Origin: Aphidius gifuensis
Taxonomy: Eukaryota; Arthropoda; Insecta; Hymenoptera; Braconidae
NCBI RefSeq assembly: GCF_014905175.1
Contig: NC_057788.1
Coordinates: 5,580,001-5,644,000 of the forward strand
Direction: 5' to 3'
Length of the DNA: 64,000 nucleotides
The stretch's first letter is position 1. Each line of letters begins with the position of its first letter. A model generated the notes under the pieces. That model did not search any database. It was given only the letters and a program-made list of their open reading frames with translations, and was not told the DNA's origin. Below are positions 14,301 to 25,400 of this stretch, piece by piece. The position numbers were made by a program, and so were the translations under genes.

Positions 14301-14953
14301 GATCATTGGACGGCGAGGGAAATGAAAAAAAATCATCCTGATTATCAACAGCACTTTCTGGCTCTGAATCAGAACTTTCACTTGGCATTGGTTCTAAATG
14401 TCCTGTCAATGGATTTATTAAAAATTGACGCACTTTACCTCTTGATGTATATTCAGGTTCACGTTTTTCTTCTTCTTCTTTTTTAATATCTTGTATTGTT
14501 TTATCATTTTTCGATAAACTATTTGATAATAATAAATTATTATCAATTGTTGTTGTTGATGAAGATGATGATGATGTTGCTGTTGTTGTTGTTGTTGTTG
14601 CTGTCATTGTTGTTGTTGATATTGTATTTGTTGTTAAAATATTATTATTAGTACGTTGAAAGGCACCTGGAAGGGATTGACTGGGCATTTTTTGTGGAAT
14701 AGAACTACTACTGCTGCTGTTATTACTACAACTATTACTACTATTACTACTACTACTACTACTGCTATTTGGATTCCAGTTGGTCCCATTTGCACTTGTT
14801 GATGAACCTTGATAATTTCTACTCAGCATATTCTGACTTTGACCATATCGAAAGTCATTACTCTGGCTTGTATTAACATTTATATTTTTCACTTGATTAT
14901 GATGAAGTTGTTGTTGCACATTTAATGTAGGTGATTGTTGTTGCTGTTGTTGT

Positions 14954-14985
<32 letters not shown>

Positions 14986-16848
14986 GTATTGCTGCTGCTG
15001 TTGCTGTTGTTGTGGTAATTGGGTATTTTGTGATGTTCCTTGTCGAGGATAAGGCGGTGGTGTTGAAGTTCTTTGATTATTTAAATATCCTAATCTTTGT
15101 TGTGCAACAGTTAATGTTGTTGCAATTGTTTGTGTATTACTAGGATTATTTGTAACAATTTGTGAACTTGATTGTGAAACATTTTGCGTTTGTAATGTTA
15201 ATATTTGTTGTTGCTGTTGCTGTTGTTGTTGTTGTTGTTGCTGCTGCTGTTGTGGTTGCTGTTGTTGAATTAAAATTTGTTGACGTTGATTTTGTGTTCT
15301 AATTTGTGTTTGTCCATTTATTGGCGTCCTTTGATTTTGTACAGATAATTCTCTTGGTCTATATGATATTTCATTTCTAACTGGGAATTTTTGTACTTGT
15401 TGAACTTGTGAATTTCCTTGTGGAAGTGTTGAAGGTTGATTAACATTAACAGTTGCAAATGCTGATTGTATTGTTGTACCACCAATTAAATCTTCAGTAC
15501 GTATTGCATCTAAATTTGGTGGTGAATCAATTGAATTTAATGTATCTTTCCTTCTTGCATTAGGTTTTTTAGTTGGTTTAATACGATTTAATATATTATT
15601 ATCAACAATTGATGGTGGTTGCATTTTTTGGCCAGATACATTTTGATGTGTATTACCACCATCATTTTGTAATAAATTAACAAGTAATGGACTTGATAAT
15701 GCAACTTGATTACCAACTGGTGTGCTTGTTGATGGCATTGATATATTGTTTGATGTTTTATATTGTTGTATTGTTGTTGCTGCTGTCGTTGTAGTTGTTG
15801 TTGATGATGATGATGATGATGATGATAATATTGATTGTGATGTTTCTGTACTTGGATAAGGCGGTGGTGGTTGTGTATGTTTAAATTGTCCTGTATTTTT
15901 AGCAGTACTTGATTGTGTTTCTCTACTATGAATTGTTTGGGCAGCATGTGCCATACTTGTAAATGGAAATCTTGCATTTGTTGATTGTTGATTTATTGAT
16001 ATACCAGAAGTATTTGTTTGTGGTTGAATTTGTTTTGTTAAAAATGAAGGTATTGGATCACAGTCTGTTGGAGCAACCACATTTGGTGAACGAAATTGCG
16101 GATTTTTATCATTTGTTTGATCTGATGACGTTGATAATTGTGATGTTAATGATGAATTTATTATACTATTAAGAGGATTACTTGGTCCTGGATTACCAAG
16201 ACCTATTGTATCACTATTATCACTTGATGATGCACCATTTGATGTATCACGTGTTGATTTTTGACCCTCTTGTGTGGGCCCAGTATGAAGTACAATTTCT
16301 TGTGCTTCACCGCCAAATCGACCAGCGATTCTTAATGATATCACCTTTGTAAAAATATATAATTTATTAATTTCATCATTTAACTCAAATTTAAAAATTA
16401 AAAATTATTAATAAAAAACAATCATTACTGTCTTGATCAAATAAATTGAATATTTACCTGATCTCCTTCTACTTGAACTGATAAAATACCAAGTTGTGTG
16501 AGTGTTGGTGAACCTTCGCTTGCCAATTCTCTTAATCTTAATGCAGCTTCTCGAGGTATTGAAAATGTCACTCGCACTGAATTCCATGGTTCTACTTTGT
16601 TTACTTTTAATCCTTCACCTTTTTCTATTTAAATAAAAACAAAACAAATATAAACAATAACATTAACACCATTCAAACGTCAAAAAAAAATGTTGAATTA
16701 AATTAAAATATAATTAAGTACCTTTTGATAGTAAATATTTTAAACGATCAACAATGACCTTGAACTTGTGTGGAAATTCTGGATCACCTAAATCACCTTC
16801 ACAGGTTACCACCGTCTCAATAAGATCACCATCACTATCTGCCGCCAT
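8287..16848 (-). CDS. Ncoa6: Nuclear receptor coactivator 6 (NCOA6) homologue
   Basis: Eight coding exons: 16722-16848, 16458-16624, 13092-16344, 11596-13008, 9123-11504, 8901-9030, 8512-8828 and 8287-8339. They total 7,842 nt, 2,613 residues. NCOA6 is a transcriptional coactivator subunit of COMPASS-like H3K4 methyltransferase complexes (MLL3/4; Trr in flies). Identity rests on the conserved N-terminal segment KVEPWNSVRVTFSIPREAA then LGILSVQVEG, which closely matches vertebrate NCOA6, and on the box SSPLLVNLLQND, whose LVNLL (residues 319-323) corresponds to the first NR box of mammals. A second LXXLL (LEQLL) is at about 2297-2301. The rest is mostly disordered: poly-Gln near residues 460-480 and 547-570, poly-Ser near 1042-1083, and Lys/Thr/Glu/Ile-rich sequence in exon 5. 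The start MAADSDGDLIE is the only ATG that opens the conserved domain. The C-terminus KRRRISRENK depends on the last small exon; see the overlapping-frame finding. Confidence 0.9.
13385..13512 (-). repeat. AGT/AGC trinucleotide tract coding poly-Ser
   Basis: About 40 nearly uninterrupted serine codons lie inside NCOA6 exon 3 and appear on the plus strand as act/gct/act repeats. The mixture of AGT and AGC limits pure repeat length. It is likely to vary in length between individuals. Confidence 0.85.
14931..15017 (-). repeat. CAG/CAA tract coding poly-Gln (first)
   Basis: A run of glutamine codons in NCOA6 exon 3, broken by a single Tyr. The mixed CAA/CAG use is typical of coding poly-Gln. Vertebrate NCOA6 also carries poly-Gln after its N-terminal domain. 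Confidence 0.85.
15206..15270 (-). repeat. CAG/CAA tract coding poly-Gln (second)
   Basis: A second glutamine run in the same exon, upstream in the protein of the one at 14931-15017, with mixed CAA and CAG codons. Confidence 0.85.
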
Positions 16849-19354
16849 GACTGCATCAAAATAATCATCATGAAACAAAAACACCAAAAAAAAAAACCCA
16901 CCAAGTTAATTAATTCAATTGATGGTCATTATTTTTTTTTTATTTTTTTATAATATGTACACAATATTTATTTGAACCAATATCTTACCAATCATTGATC
17001 ACATAACTACCCGGGGAGCCTGGGGACGTCACAGGGTATAAATTTAATTGTTTTCCCTGATGGAATATCTGTCCACTGGTCCCAAGCCGACAGTCCCAAA
17101 CTCCACAGGCTATACTCTCAAATTATTCGTTCTCTATATTCAAAAAAAATTATAAAACTCACATTAAAATCTTTGTATCACTGATAACACAAACTTTATT
17201 ATTTTATTACACTTTATAACTCCACAAAACACATCCCAAGTATACAAGTCAAAAAAAATAAAATAAAATGTCGAACATACAGGTCAACAAAGAGAGACCC
17301 TTGCATGTTACAAGCAAAAGAAAAACAAAAAAAAAAATCAACAAAAAAAAAAAAGAAAAAATTAATTTAAAACAATTAACTAACCAACAATACACTCTTT
17401 TCTAAACAAATGCATAAAAACACTATAATTAAAATAAATAAATAATCCAACTGTACACAAATAAAAATATAATAATAAAGTCAACAAAAACAATCAAAAA
17501 AAAAAAATGATAAAAACACTGATTAAAAAACGCCAGAAAACTCTAGGTTATATTTAATGCCAATATTCCAGTAAATAATTCCGAAAATTACCGATAAATG
17601 TCCAGGAAAAAACGAGAATGTTTTAAAAAATATAAATAAATTTTAGCCAAAATAATTCAAAAAAATAAAATAGTTAATATAAAAAAATGAATAAAATAAA
17701 TAGAATAAAAATTAAAGGGGTGATAAAATAAATAATAAAAAAAAAATAAAACTATAATAACAATAACAATTGTTGAATTTTAATATGATATATTGAGAAA
17801 TTAACAGTTTGGGGACGGACCAGTAAGGCGGCTTCGTTTCCAGCGACACTATATGACGTTAAAAGAGGGAGGGGGGGGATTGATCAGAGAAAAAGGGGAA
17901 AATTATAAAATATTTTTAATAAAAAAATAAGGTTATACATTTGATGTAATGCAAATGCATTAATATATTGCAATAAAAAAATTAATAATACATAAAAATA
18001 ATAATAAAGTTATAAGAAAACAATAAAATATTATATTGTTATATGTAAATATAATAAATAATAATTGTTGGACATTGGGGGGCCACCATTTTGTAAGTCG
18101 GGGGAGGTGAACGTGAAGTGGGCTCAAGCATGCTCACGAATCACGATTGCTCCGTCAACTTCACAATACATTGCCTCAATCTACTCCAATTTTAATTCAT
18201 TGAAAATTCAAATACACCTAAATAATTCCATAAAAATTATCAACTTTTTTTCAAAAAAATAATCACCAAAATATCAAGTACAAACACATACACAAACACA
18301 CACACATAAAAAAAAAAAAAAAACTCAATCGAAAAAAAAAAAAAAAATGATTAAAAAAAATAAAAATAAATAAATATAGATGACATATTTGTGTTATCCT
18401 ATGAATTAGGAGTAAAGATAATATGAAAATTTACCCCATTTCATTTTTGTTTTTTGTTTTATATTTTGATAAATAATTATATTTCAATTTTTTATAAATT
18501 TTTTTTCTTTTTTTTGCTCTTAATACACACACACATACACAAACTAACACATCGACACTTTGGGATTGCGGGGTATTGCTAACTCGTTCTTCATCCGTTT
18601 ATTATTAATCCTTACGTTTGTCTGTTAACACGACACTTTGACACTTGTGTTATCCAATTAATTGAATGTAAAATAGTTAATCCATACACAATACACACTT
18701 TGTTTTGATAGTCACTAAAAAACTTGTCATAATCGGCAGTATAAAGGGACAAGTCATAAAACGCCATGAACAATAACAAGAAGTCGCCATTTGCAATGCA
18801 CAAAATTGACATGCGCAAATCAATCGCGCGGGGCACGCTGGGGTACGGTTATGCGACATCTAGTGATAATTAATAATACTATTTAACCTCTATTATAATT
18901 ATTTTTTTTTTTACAATAATTATTATATTGTTAATATAATTATTAATAACAATTGAGTGTTAATAAACAATCGAAAAATTTTATCGAAAAATCATTTCTA
19001 TTATAAAGCTTTTCGATTGTTAAAATAATATTTTATATTTTTTATGTTTTATTAATATTAGATTGGATAATTGTTGATAATTTAATTTTTGAATTAAATT
19101 TATTTAACATAAGAATTTAATTGTTATTGTTTATTCAATTTGATGATAGGTAAAATAATTTTTTGAAGGTGATTTTTAAAAAAAAACAAGTAAACAATCC
19201 AAATGTCGTTGAAGAATTTGTATTTTATATTAATTAATATTTAGCTATTTGTTATGATTCCTCAACAATATACAACTTAATTATCTATTTCATCTCTACA
19301 TGATAAAGTTGTTGTATAAGATTGAAATATTTGTTTTTGTTTTTCATTTCTTTT
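16849..19354. promoter_or_regulatory. NCOA6 5' region and promoter candidates; downstream of COX6C
   Basis: No coding gene was recognised. Four islands richer in G+C stand out in otherwise AT-rich sequence: 17008-17112, 17811-17880 (with a TGACGT CRE-like core and a G run), 18065-18165 (with a GCCACCATTTTG, YY1/Pho-like) and 18780-18862 (with TGCGCA, NRF1-like). They are best read as 5' UTR and promoter elements of the minus-strand NCOA6 gene, possibly with several start sites. The left-reading COX6C gene ends at 19355, so its 3' UTR lies at the right edge. Confidence 0.4.
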
Positions 19355-19683
19355 TTAAATTGGACAAGACTGCATAAGACCAGCTTCATTCATGATTTTG
19401 AGTTGCTTTTCAGCATCATAAGTTCTATGAAAATAAACAAACAAAAAAACATATTAAAATTAGAATAATGTTATATTTTAAAAATGAAGTTATTTAAATA
19501 ATTGATCAATAAAATTATTTACGCGTAGAATTCATCATGACGACGTTTTCGTGGATCACAATATAAAAGTTTGAAAGCCAATCCAGCAGAACAACTGCTT
19601 AACACAGCACCCACAAGATGAAATTTAATATTTCTAGCAAGAAAACCTCTCAACACTGGTTTTGGAATAGGTCCTGATGTCAT
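19355..19683 (-). CDS. COX6C: Cytochrome c oxidase subunit 6C
   Basis: Two exons, 19523-19683 and 19355-19424, give 231 nt and 76 residues, the usual size for this subunit. COX6C is a small nuclear-encoded single-pass subunit of respiratory complex IV in the mitochondrial inner membrane. The protein starts MTSGPIPKPVLRGFLARNIK, then has one hydrophobic segment (about residues 22-43). It ends with the family pattern: DPRKRRHDEFY across the junction into TYDAEKQLKIMNEAGLMQSC, resembling the fly subunit cyclope. An acceptor CAG lies directly before the ATG, so the 5' UTR is in an upstream exon. The gene is intact. Confidence 0.93.
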
Positions 19684-20341
19684 CTGAAACAAGGTCATAA
19701 TAAAAATATTATTTTACATTGAATAATTACTTGAATAACAATTTCTTTTTGAACAATCAATTTTTAACAATACATAAACATTATCATTGTCATAATTTAA
19801 ATGAATCATTAGAATATCCAAAATTATATCTAACCAAAAAAAGTAAATGACAAATGGTTACATAATATATTTGTAAACTGATATAAATTATATATTTAAA
19901 AACCACTCGGTTGGATAATAATTAATTAATTTACCTTGATATCAGTATTTGCTCCAACTTTTGGTGAAAATAATTATGACCCTGGGCCGTTTACGAAAGT
20001 GTATTTGACGAATGTCGATGTAATATTTTTTTTTTTTTTTTTTTTATTATTATTTTAGAGGGATGTACACGAAGTATGGAGCAAATGATTTTTTTTTTTT
20101 TTTAATAAAAAAAAATAATTGTAATCTAGCTTACCGACTTAATAAAATGGCCGCATATAATGACCGCGACAAATTTGAATTCAAAAATACACTGTAACTT
20201 TATTTATCTTGAAAATATTTTTTAGATGATTTTTATTATTTAAATTACAAAAAAAAACTATTGTTATTTATTATTAATAATTATTCATTATGATTTTGTT
20301 CTTGAACAAGTAACAATAAATTGTGTAAAATAATTTTTCAT

Positions 20342-20373
<32 letters not shown>

Positions 20374-20455
20374 TTAATTGATACATGCCTTTGTCATTCA
20401 AACTTGTGGGCTACATTTTATATTAATAATAATGATTCCATAGACGTGCGGTTAT
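19684..20455 (-). promoter_or_regulatory. COX6C non-coding exon and promoter; 3' flank of the sulfotransferase
   Basis: On the minus strand a donor (CAAG/GTAAAT) at 19935 marks the end of a probable 5' UTR exon that splices to the ATG exon at 19683. Further upstream, near 20145-20165, a GCGGCCATTTTA motif (YY1/Pho-like) next to CpG-containing sequence is a plausible promoter. A second possible donor (GTCG/GTAAGC) lies at about 20134. The part near 20400 is the sulfotransferase 3' UTR. Confidence 0.4.
20340..20372. repeat. (TTTA)n microsatellite
   Basis: Eight consecutive tetranucleotide units in the spacer between COX6C and the sulfotransferase. It is a simple sequence repeat with no associated element. 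Confidence 0.85.
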
Positions 20456-21937
20456 TTAAATAACTGAAAAAGTAAGATCACTATCTTTAAGATTTTCAGC
20501 AATCCACTCGTCAATTTCAGCTTCTACTTCAGGTGGTATTTGTTCTTTCCATCCACCGACTAATCCTTTTCCGATAAAAACACTTTTTACTTTGCTAAAT
20601 CCTTTTAAATCATTGACCATTTTATTTTTACGAAAATTATCAATATCAAGATGATTTGCCAGCTCATCAATATCTTTTTCCGTATATTTTTTTCCCAAAA
20701 AATCAGCAACTTTATTAATAGTACCACGTAAATCCTGAAAAAAAATTTATTTTTTAAATTTCATACATTATTTATAAGTGTCAATTAAAATTATCACTAA
20801 CTGCTCGCAATTCCTCGAAGAACAAAAATAATAAATTAGGATGATCTTTCAAAGCCCAGGCCTCTTTAACATGTTCAAAATATGGAGTATATGGAACTGT
20901 AAATAAAAATAATTATTAATCCTTATTGATATACTTATTAAATATATTTATTGTATATTATACATTGTAATTTATCATACTCAGATTATTTTTAAAAAAA
21001 TTCCAATAACGAGTAATGTCACCATGAAAGAACGGTTTATCTCCAGAAGTTTCAAAATGATAACCAGAGACAAGTCTATCTTTTGGATTTCTTGCAATAT
21101 AAACTATCTGTTAATGAAAAAATTTAATTATTTATATATATTTATTAAATTGCTAAAATATTATTTAAAAAATAAAATTAAATTACCTTGCAACCACTGT
21201 CAAGTATGTCTCCATGAAGACTCAATGGAACATGTGTTTTAAATAGTCTTGGTGATGGCAATGTTGAAAAAAATTCATATGAAGTTTTATTATCATCACA
21301 CTTTATAAGTTTAAATTTTTTATTATCATTTTGATCTTGAATAACAACTTCAGCACCTTTCCACATTTTTGGATACAAACTTGCTCTAAAAAATTATTAT
21401 TATTATTATTATTACATCATCAAACTCGAAAAAAAAAAAAAAAAAAACCAACAATAATTATATTTTTAAAAAAAAACTTTATTATAAATCTTATAAGTCT
21501 TATACTTATATTTTTTTTGAACTCACACAACTTCTGGAAATCTATTAAACAAATTGAATTTTTTTGCTGTTTCATAGTCCAAATTATTTTGAAGAAGCCA
21601 AATCATTTCTTGAGTAACAGTTGTTCCTAAATATATTTTTTTAAAACTCAATTATTATTTACCTATTATTCAATAATAAAATTTATAAAAAATTAATTTT
21701 ACCTGATCTTGTATTAGTGACAACCCAAACATCATCAGGACGTGTTTTAAAGTTATAAAAACCTTCACCCTGTTCCATCCATGGTGCTTTTAAACAATAT
21801 TTAGTTTTTTTACCAGCCCATACCATCTTTTTGTAAGGTGAATTGAAAGCTGGACTTAGCAGTTTTTCGTCAATATATTCACATGTTAATTCATCGATGT
21901 TAGTTTGATTTATTAAATTATTAATAAAATTATTAAA
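20456..21937 (-). CDS. Cytosolic-type sulfotransferase (SULT family), start not fixed
   Basis: Exons read 21703-21937 (upper end inferred), 21527-21626, 21187-21385, 20981-21107, 20802-20896 and 20456-20734. Together they make 345 codons including the stop. SULT enzymes transfer sulfate from PAPS to hydroxyl or amine groups of small molecules. Visible motifs are a 5'-phosphosulfate loop reading TNTRSGTTVTQE, the 3'-phosphate motif IVYIARNPKDRLVSGYHF (intact), and the C-terminal loop GKGLVGGWKEQ, usually RKGxxGDWK. The first motif has Arg where many family members have the catalytic Lys, and the last has lost its first Arg. No ATG lies upstream in the first recognised exon, so a further 5' exon is needed. 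A 12-codon candidate is at 22004-22039, joined by a 66-base intron in matching phase. The gene is head to head with PAPS synthetase. Confidence 0.85.
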
Positions 21938-22039
21938 CTAAATCAAATTAATATTTATATACTCGTAAATATCCGCATATCTACAGAATGATAAGACTAA
22001 TACAATAATCTTATATCTGATAAATAAATTCAATATCAT

Positions 22040-22444
22040 TTTGTAAGATTAATATCTTTTTTTTATCATTGTCTTTATCATTGATTTTATGAACAGGTAT
22101 TTCTCTGACACTTGACGAGATTAAAAAACAAAAAAGGACATTTGTTTTTTTATTTTTATTTTTGTCATTGTGTTATAAATTTAAGCTGATATTGAATTGA
22201 ATAAATTTTGTCGTTTATCTGACGTTTTTTTTTTATCTCTATTGTTTTTTTTTTTTTCTTTTTTTTATCGTTATAATTGAGCAAAGTTTGTACTCTTTAA
22301 CATATAAAAGGAGGGGAATTAATGAGCTTATTGATAAATATTGAACGTTTTGGTCGTCAGTGCAACACAGTAAAATTATATTATTTTATTATTAACAAAG
22401 TATTTTATTTAACAATTATTTAAATTTTTATGATTTCATTCAAT
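22040..22444. promoter_or_regulatory. Divergent promoter region between sulfotransferase and PAPS synthetase
   Basis: About 400 bases separate the candidate sulfotransferase start from the first PAPS synthetase ATG. The right half holds a TATAAA on the plus strand (22303-22308), followed by a small G-rich block and an Inr-like TCAGTG at 22357. These suit a plus-strand start for exon 1a. The left half is poly-T and poly-A rich. A shared bidirectional control region is an inference from the layout. Confidence 0.45.
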
Positions 22445-25400
22445 ATGTCGAACGGATTATCCAACAATATTCAGGCTTCTTCTAATGAGGTTTGTTTTTT
22501 ATTTTTATTTTATACATCTATATATTCATGACACAGACCTTGTTATAAAAAATAAATAGTAAAGAAATTATTACAATAAGTTATCTATTTTAATAAAATT
22601 ATAAATTAAATATTGAAAAAATAAAATAAAATAAAATTGAATAGAAAATAAATTTATATATAGGTAAATAATTACATAGAGACAAAAATATATAAAATAC
22701 GTAATACTTTTTTTTTTTTACGACTCAGGTAACTCATTTGTATAACAATAATTATTGATAACATATCTATTCGATTAACGGTGTATTTTCAACATTTGTT
22801 TTCAATAACTTTACATCGAAAAATAACGTTGAATTTAATTACAATTTATATATATATTCTCATATAAAAAAATTTAAAAAAGTACTTATACTTAATAAAA
22901 TTTGATTAACAAAATAACAATTAATATTTGATCAAAAAATAAATTGAAATAACTTGTTAGTTTAAAAAAATGTTATAAACTTTTATAACATGACTCTAAT
23001 AAAAATAATAAAAATAAATATAATATTAATTTAATAAATTAATAAATAAATTTTATTGGTAACAAAATTATTTATAGTAAAAATCAAATTGTACATAATA
23101 CAGAATAAAACGCAATTGACCATCGTAATATAGTTGTGTGTTATAATCGAAATAAGAAAATAATAAATAAAAAAAAAATTAATATATCTTTGGAATGTAA
23201 ATTAACCATCAACCAATCCGTTCACTCAAATAATAACTGGTATAATGAAAGTGACTTTTTCTTTACACTTTCTCGCTTACGTAGTGAACGAATAAACAGC
23301 TAAAACCTACATATGGAAATTCAGTTATCTCTCAGTTGGCTCTCAGTGAATACTCGCAAATAAATTTTTAATATTTAATATTTATCGAGGTTTTAATTAA
23401 TTTTTTATTTTTACTAAATTTGTGCTAATGATTTCTTGACAATGGGTATTATTGTAAGAGACATTCCAAAACAAGAAGAGGTAAATATATTATTACAATT
23501 TAAAAAATTATTTATTTGTTTAAAATATTTCAGTTATAATTGTTCGAGTTGAAAAAGTAAAAATAATTATAAATAGTTTTTTAAACGACCAGGTTTTTTA
23601 TTGTTATCTTTATTGTTTTTTTTTTTTTTATTTTTTTGCAGTCATTTCAAGTTGAATAATAATATTTCTATAGCAATAGTAAAACTTTCTTTTTTGTTGA
23701 CATAGATTTTTCAACACGTGTGTATATATTTTGCAGATAACTTCCTCCATACTTAAAATTCCTTGTGATTATATACCTAGAAATAAGAAAATAAAAAATA
23801 AAAATAGCTATACGTAATACTAGCGCGTAATTATAAATATATATACAATATACATATAATATTTATTTATCTAATCGAAAAAAAAAGATAAAAAATATTT
23901 AATAATTAGTTTAAATTAATTTGTTAAATTAAATTTACAGAAAAATATTGCAACAAATGTGACAAAACAATTAAAGGATTTATCTCGTAATGAAAGAGGT
24001 CAAATAATTGGATGTTATCCTGGTTTTCGTGGTTGTACAGTATGGATGACTGGTTTATCAGGTGCTGGAAAAACATCAATTGCATTTCAAGTTGAAAAAT
24101 ATCTTGTTAATAATGGAATACCAGCATACGGTTTAGATGGTGATAATATGAGAACTGGATTAAATAAAAATTTAGGTTTTAAAAAAGAAGATAGAGAAGA
24201 AAATATACGTCGTGTATCTGAAGTTGCAAAATTATTTGCTGACAGTGGTTATATTACATTGTGTAGTTTTGTATCACCATTTTCAAATGATAGAAATTTA
24301 GCACGTATTATTCATGAAGATGCTGATCTACCATTTTTTGAAATATTTGTTGATGCATCATTAAATACTTGTGAAGCACGTGATGTCAAGGGTCTTTATA
24401 AAAAAGTTAGACAAGGAACAATTAAAAGTTTTACTGGAATTGATCAAACTTATGAAATACCAAATAATCCTGATCTTGTTATTGACACAGAAACAGAAAA
24501 TTTAGAAAAATCTTGCATGAGATTAATTGAATTTTTAAAAAATAAATCAATCATACCAGATAATTTTAATTTATCAAGTCAACAAGATAATTTTGTTGAT
24601 GAATTATTTATCACTGGTGATAGACTTGAACTTGTCAAGAATGAAGCATCAACACTTAAACCAGTGGAATTAAGTGAATTAGATGTTCAGTGGTTGCAAA
24701 TATTAAGTGAAGGTTGGGCTGCACCTCTAAAAGGATTTATGAATGAACAACAATATCTTCAGGTATTTATAAAATTAAATAATACAAATTACAATGTAAT
24801 AATTTGCTATTAATTATTGTTTTTTTTTACGCAGAGTTTACATTTTAATTGTCTATTTGAAAATGGAGCAACAATAAATCAATCAATTCCAATTGTTTTG
24901 GCAATAAATACTGAATTAAAAGAATCATTAAAAAATGAAAAATCAATTGTTCTCAAATATCAAGGAAAAAATTTAGCAATAATGCGTAATCCAGAATTTT
25001 ATTATCATCGTAAAGAAGAACGTTGTTCACGTCAATTTGGTACAAAGATCATTGATGTTAGTTAGGTGATTGAAGTAGTGGCTTGAAGTATTTGAATTGG
25101 ACTTGATAATTATCGTTTAACACCAAATGAAATACGTCGTAAATGTTGTGAAATAAAAGCTGATGCTGTATTTGCATTTCAATTGAGAAATCCAATTCAT
25201 AATGGTCATGCATTATTGATGCAAGATACAAGAAAAAAACTTTTAGATAGAGGATATAAAAAACCATTATTATTGTTACATCCATTGGGTGGATGGACAA
25301 AAGATGATGATGTACCACTTAAAATAAGAATAAAACAACATCAAGCTGTACTTGAAGAAAATATACTTCATAATGATACACTATTGGCAATATTTCCAAG

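Noticed and set aside
18612..18859. Two overlapping minus-strand frames at 18.6-18.9 kb
   Set aside because: They overlap each other, lack a family signature and lie in a CpG-bearing block better explained as promoter or 5' UTR.
25040..25098. A tiny intron explaining the stops in PAPS synthetase
   Set aside because: Every GT/AG pair in the segment leaves a stop or breaks the frame, and the longest choice is about 50 bases. It also would not restore the missing conserved residues.
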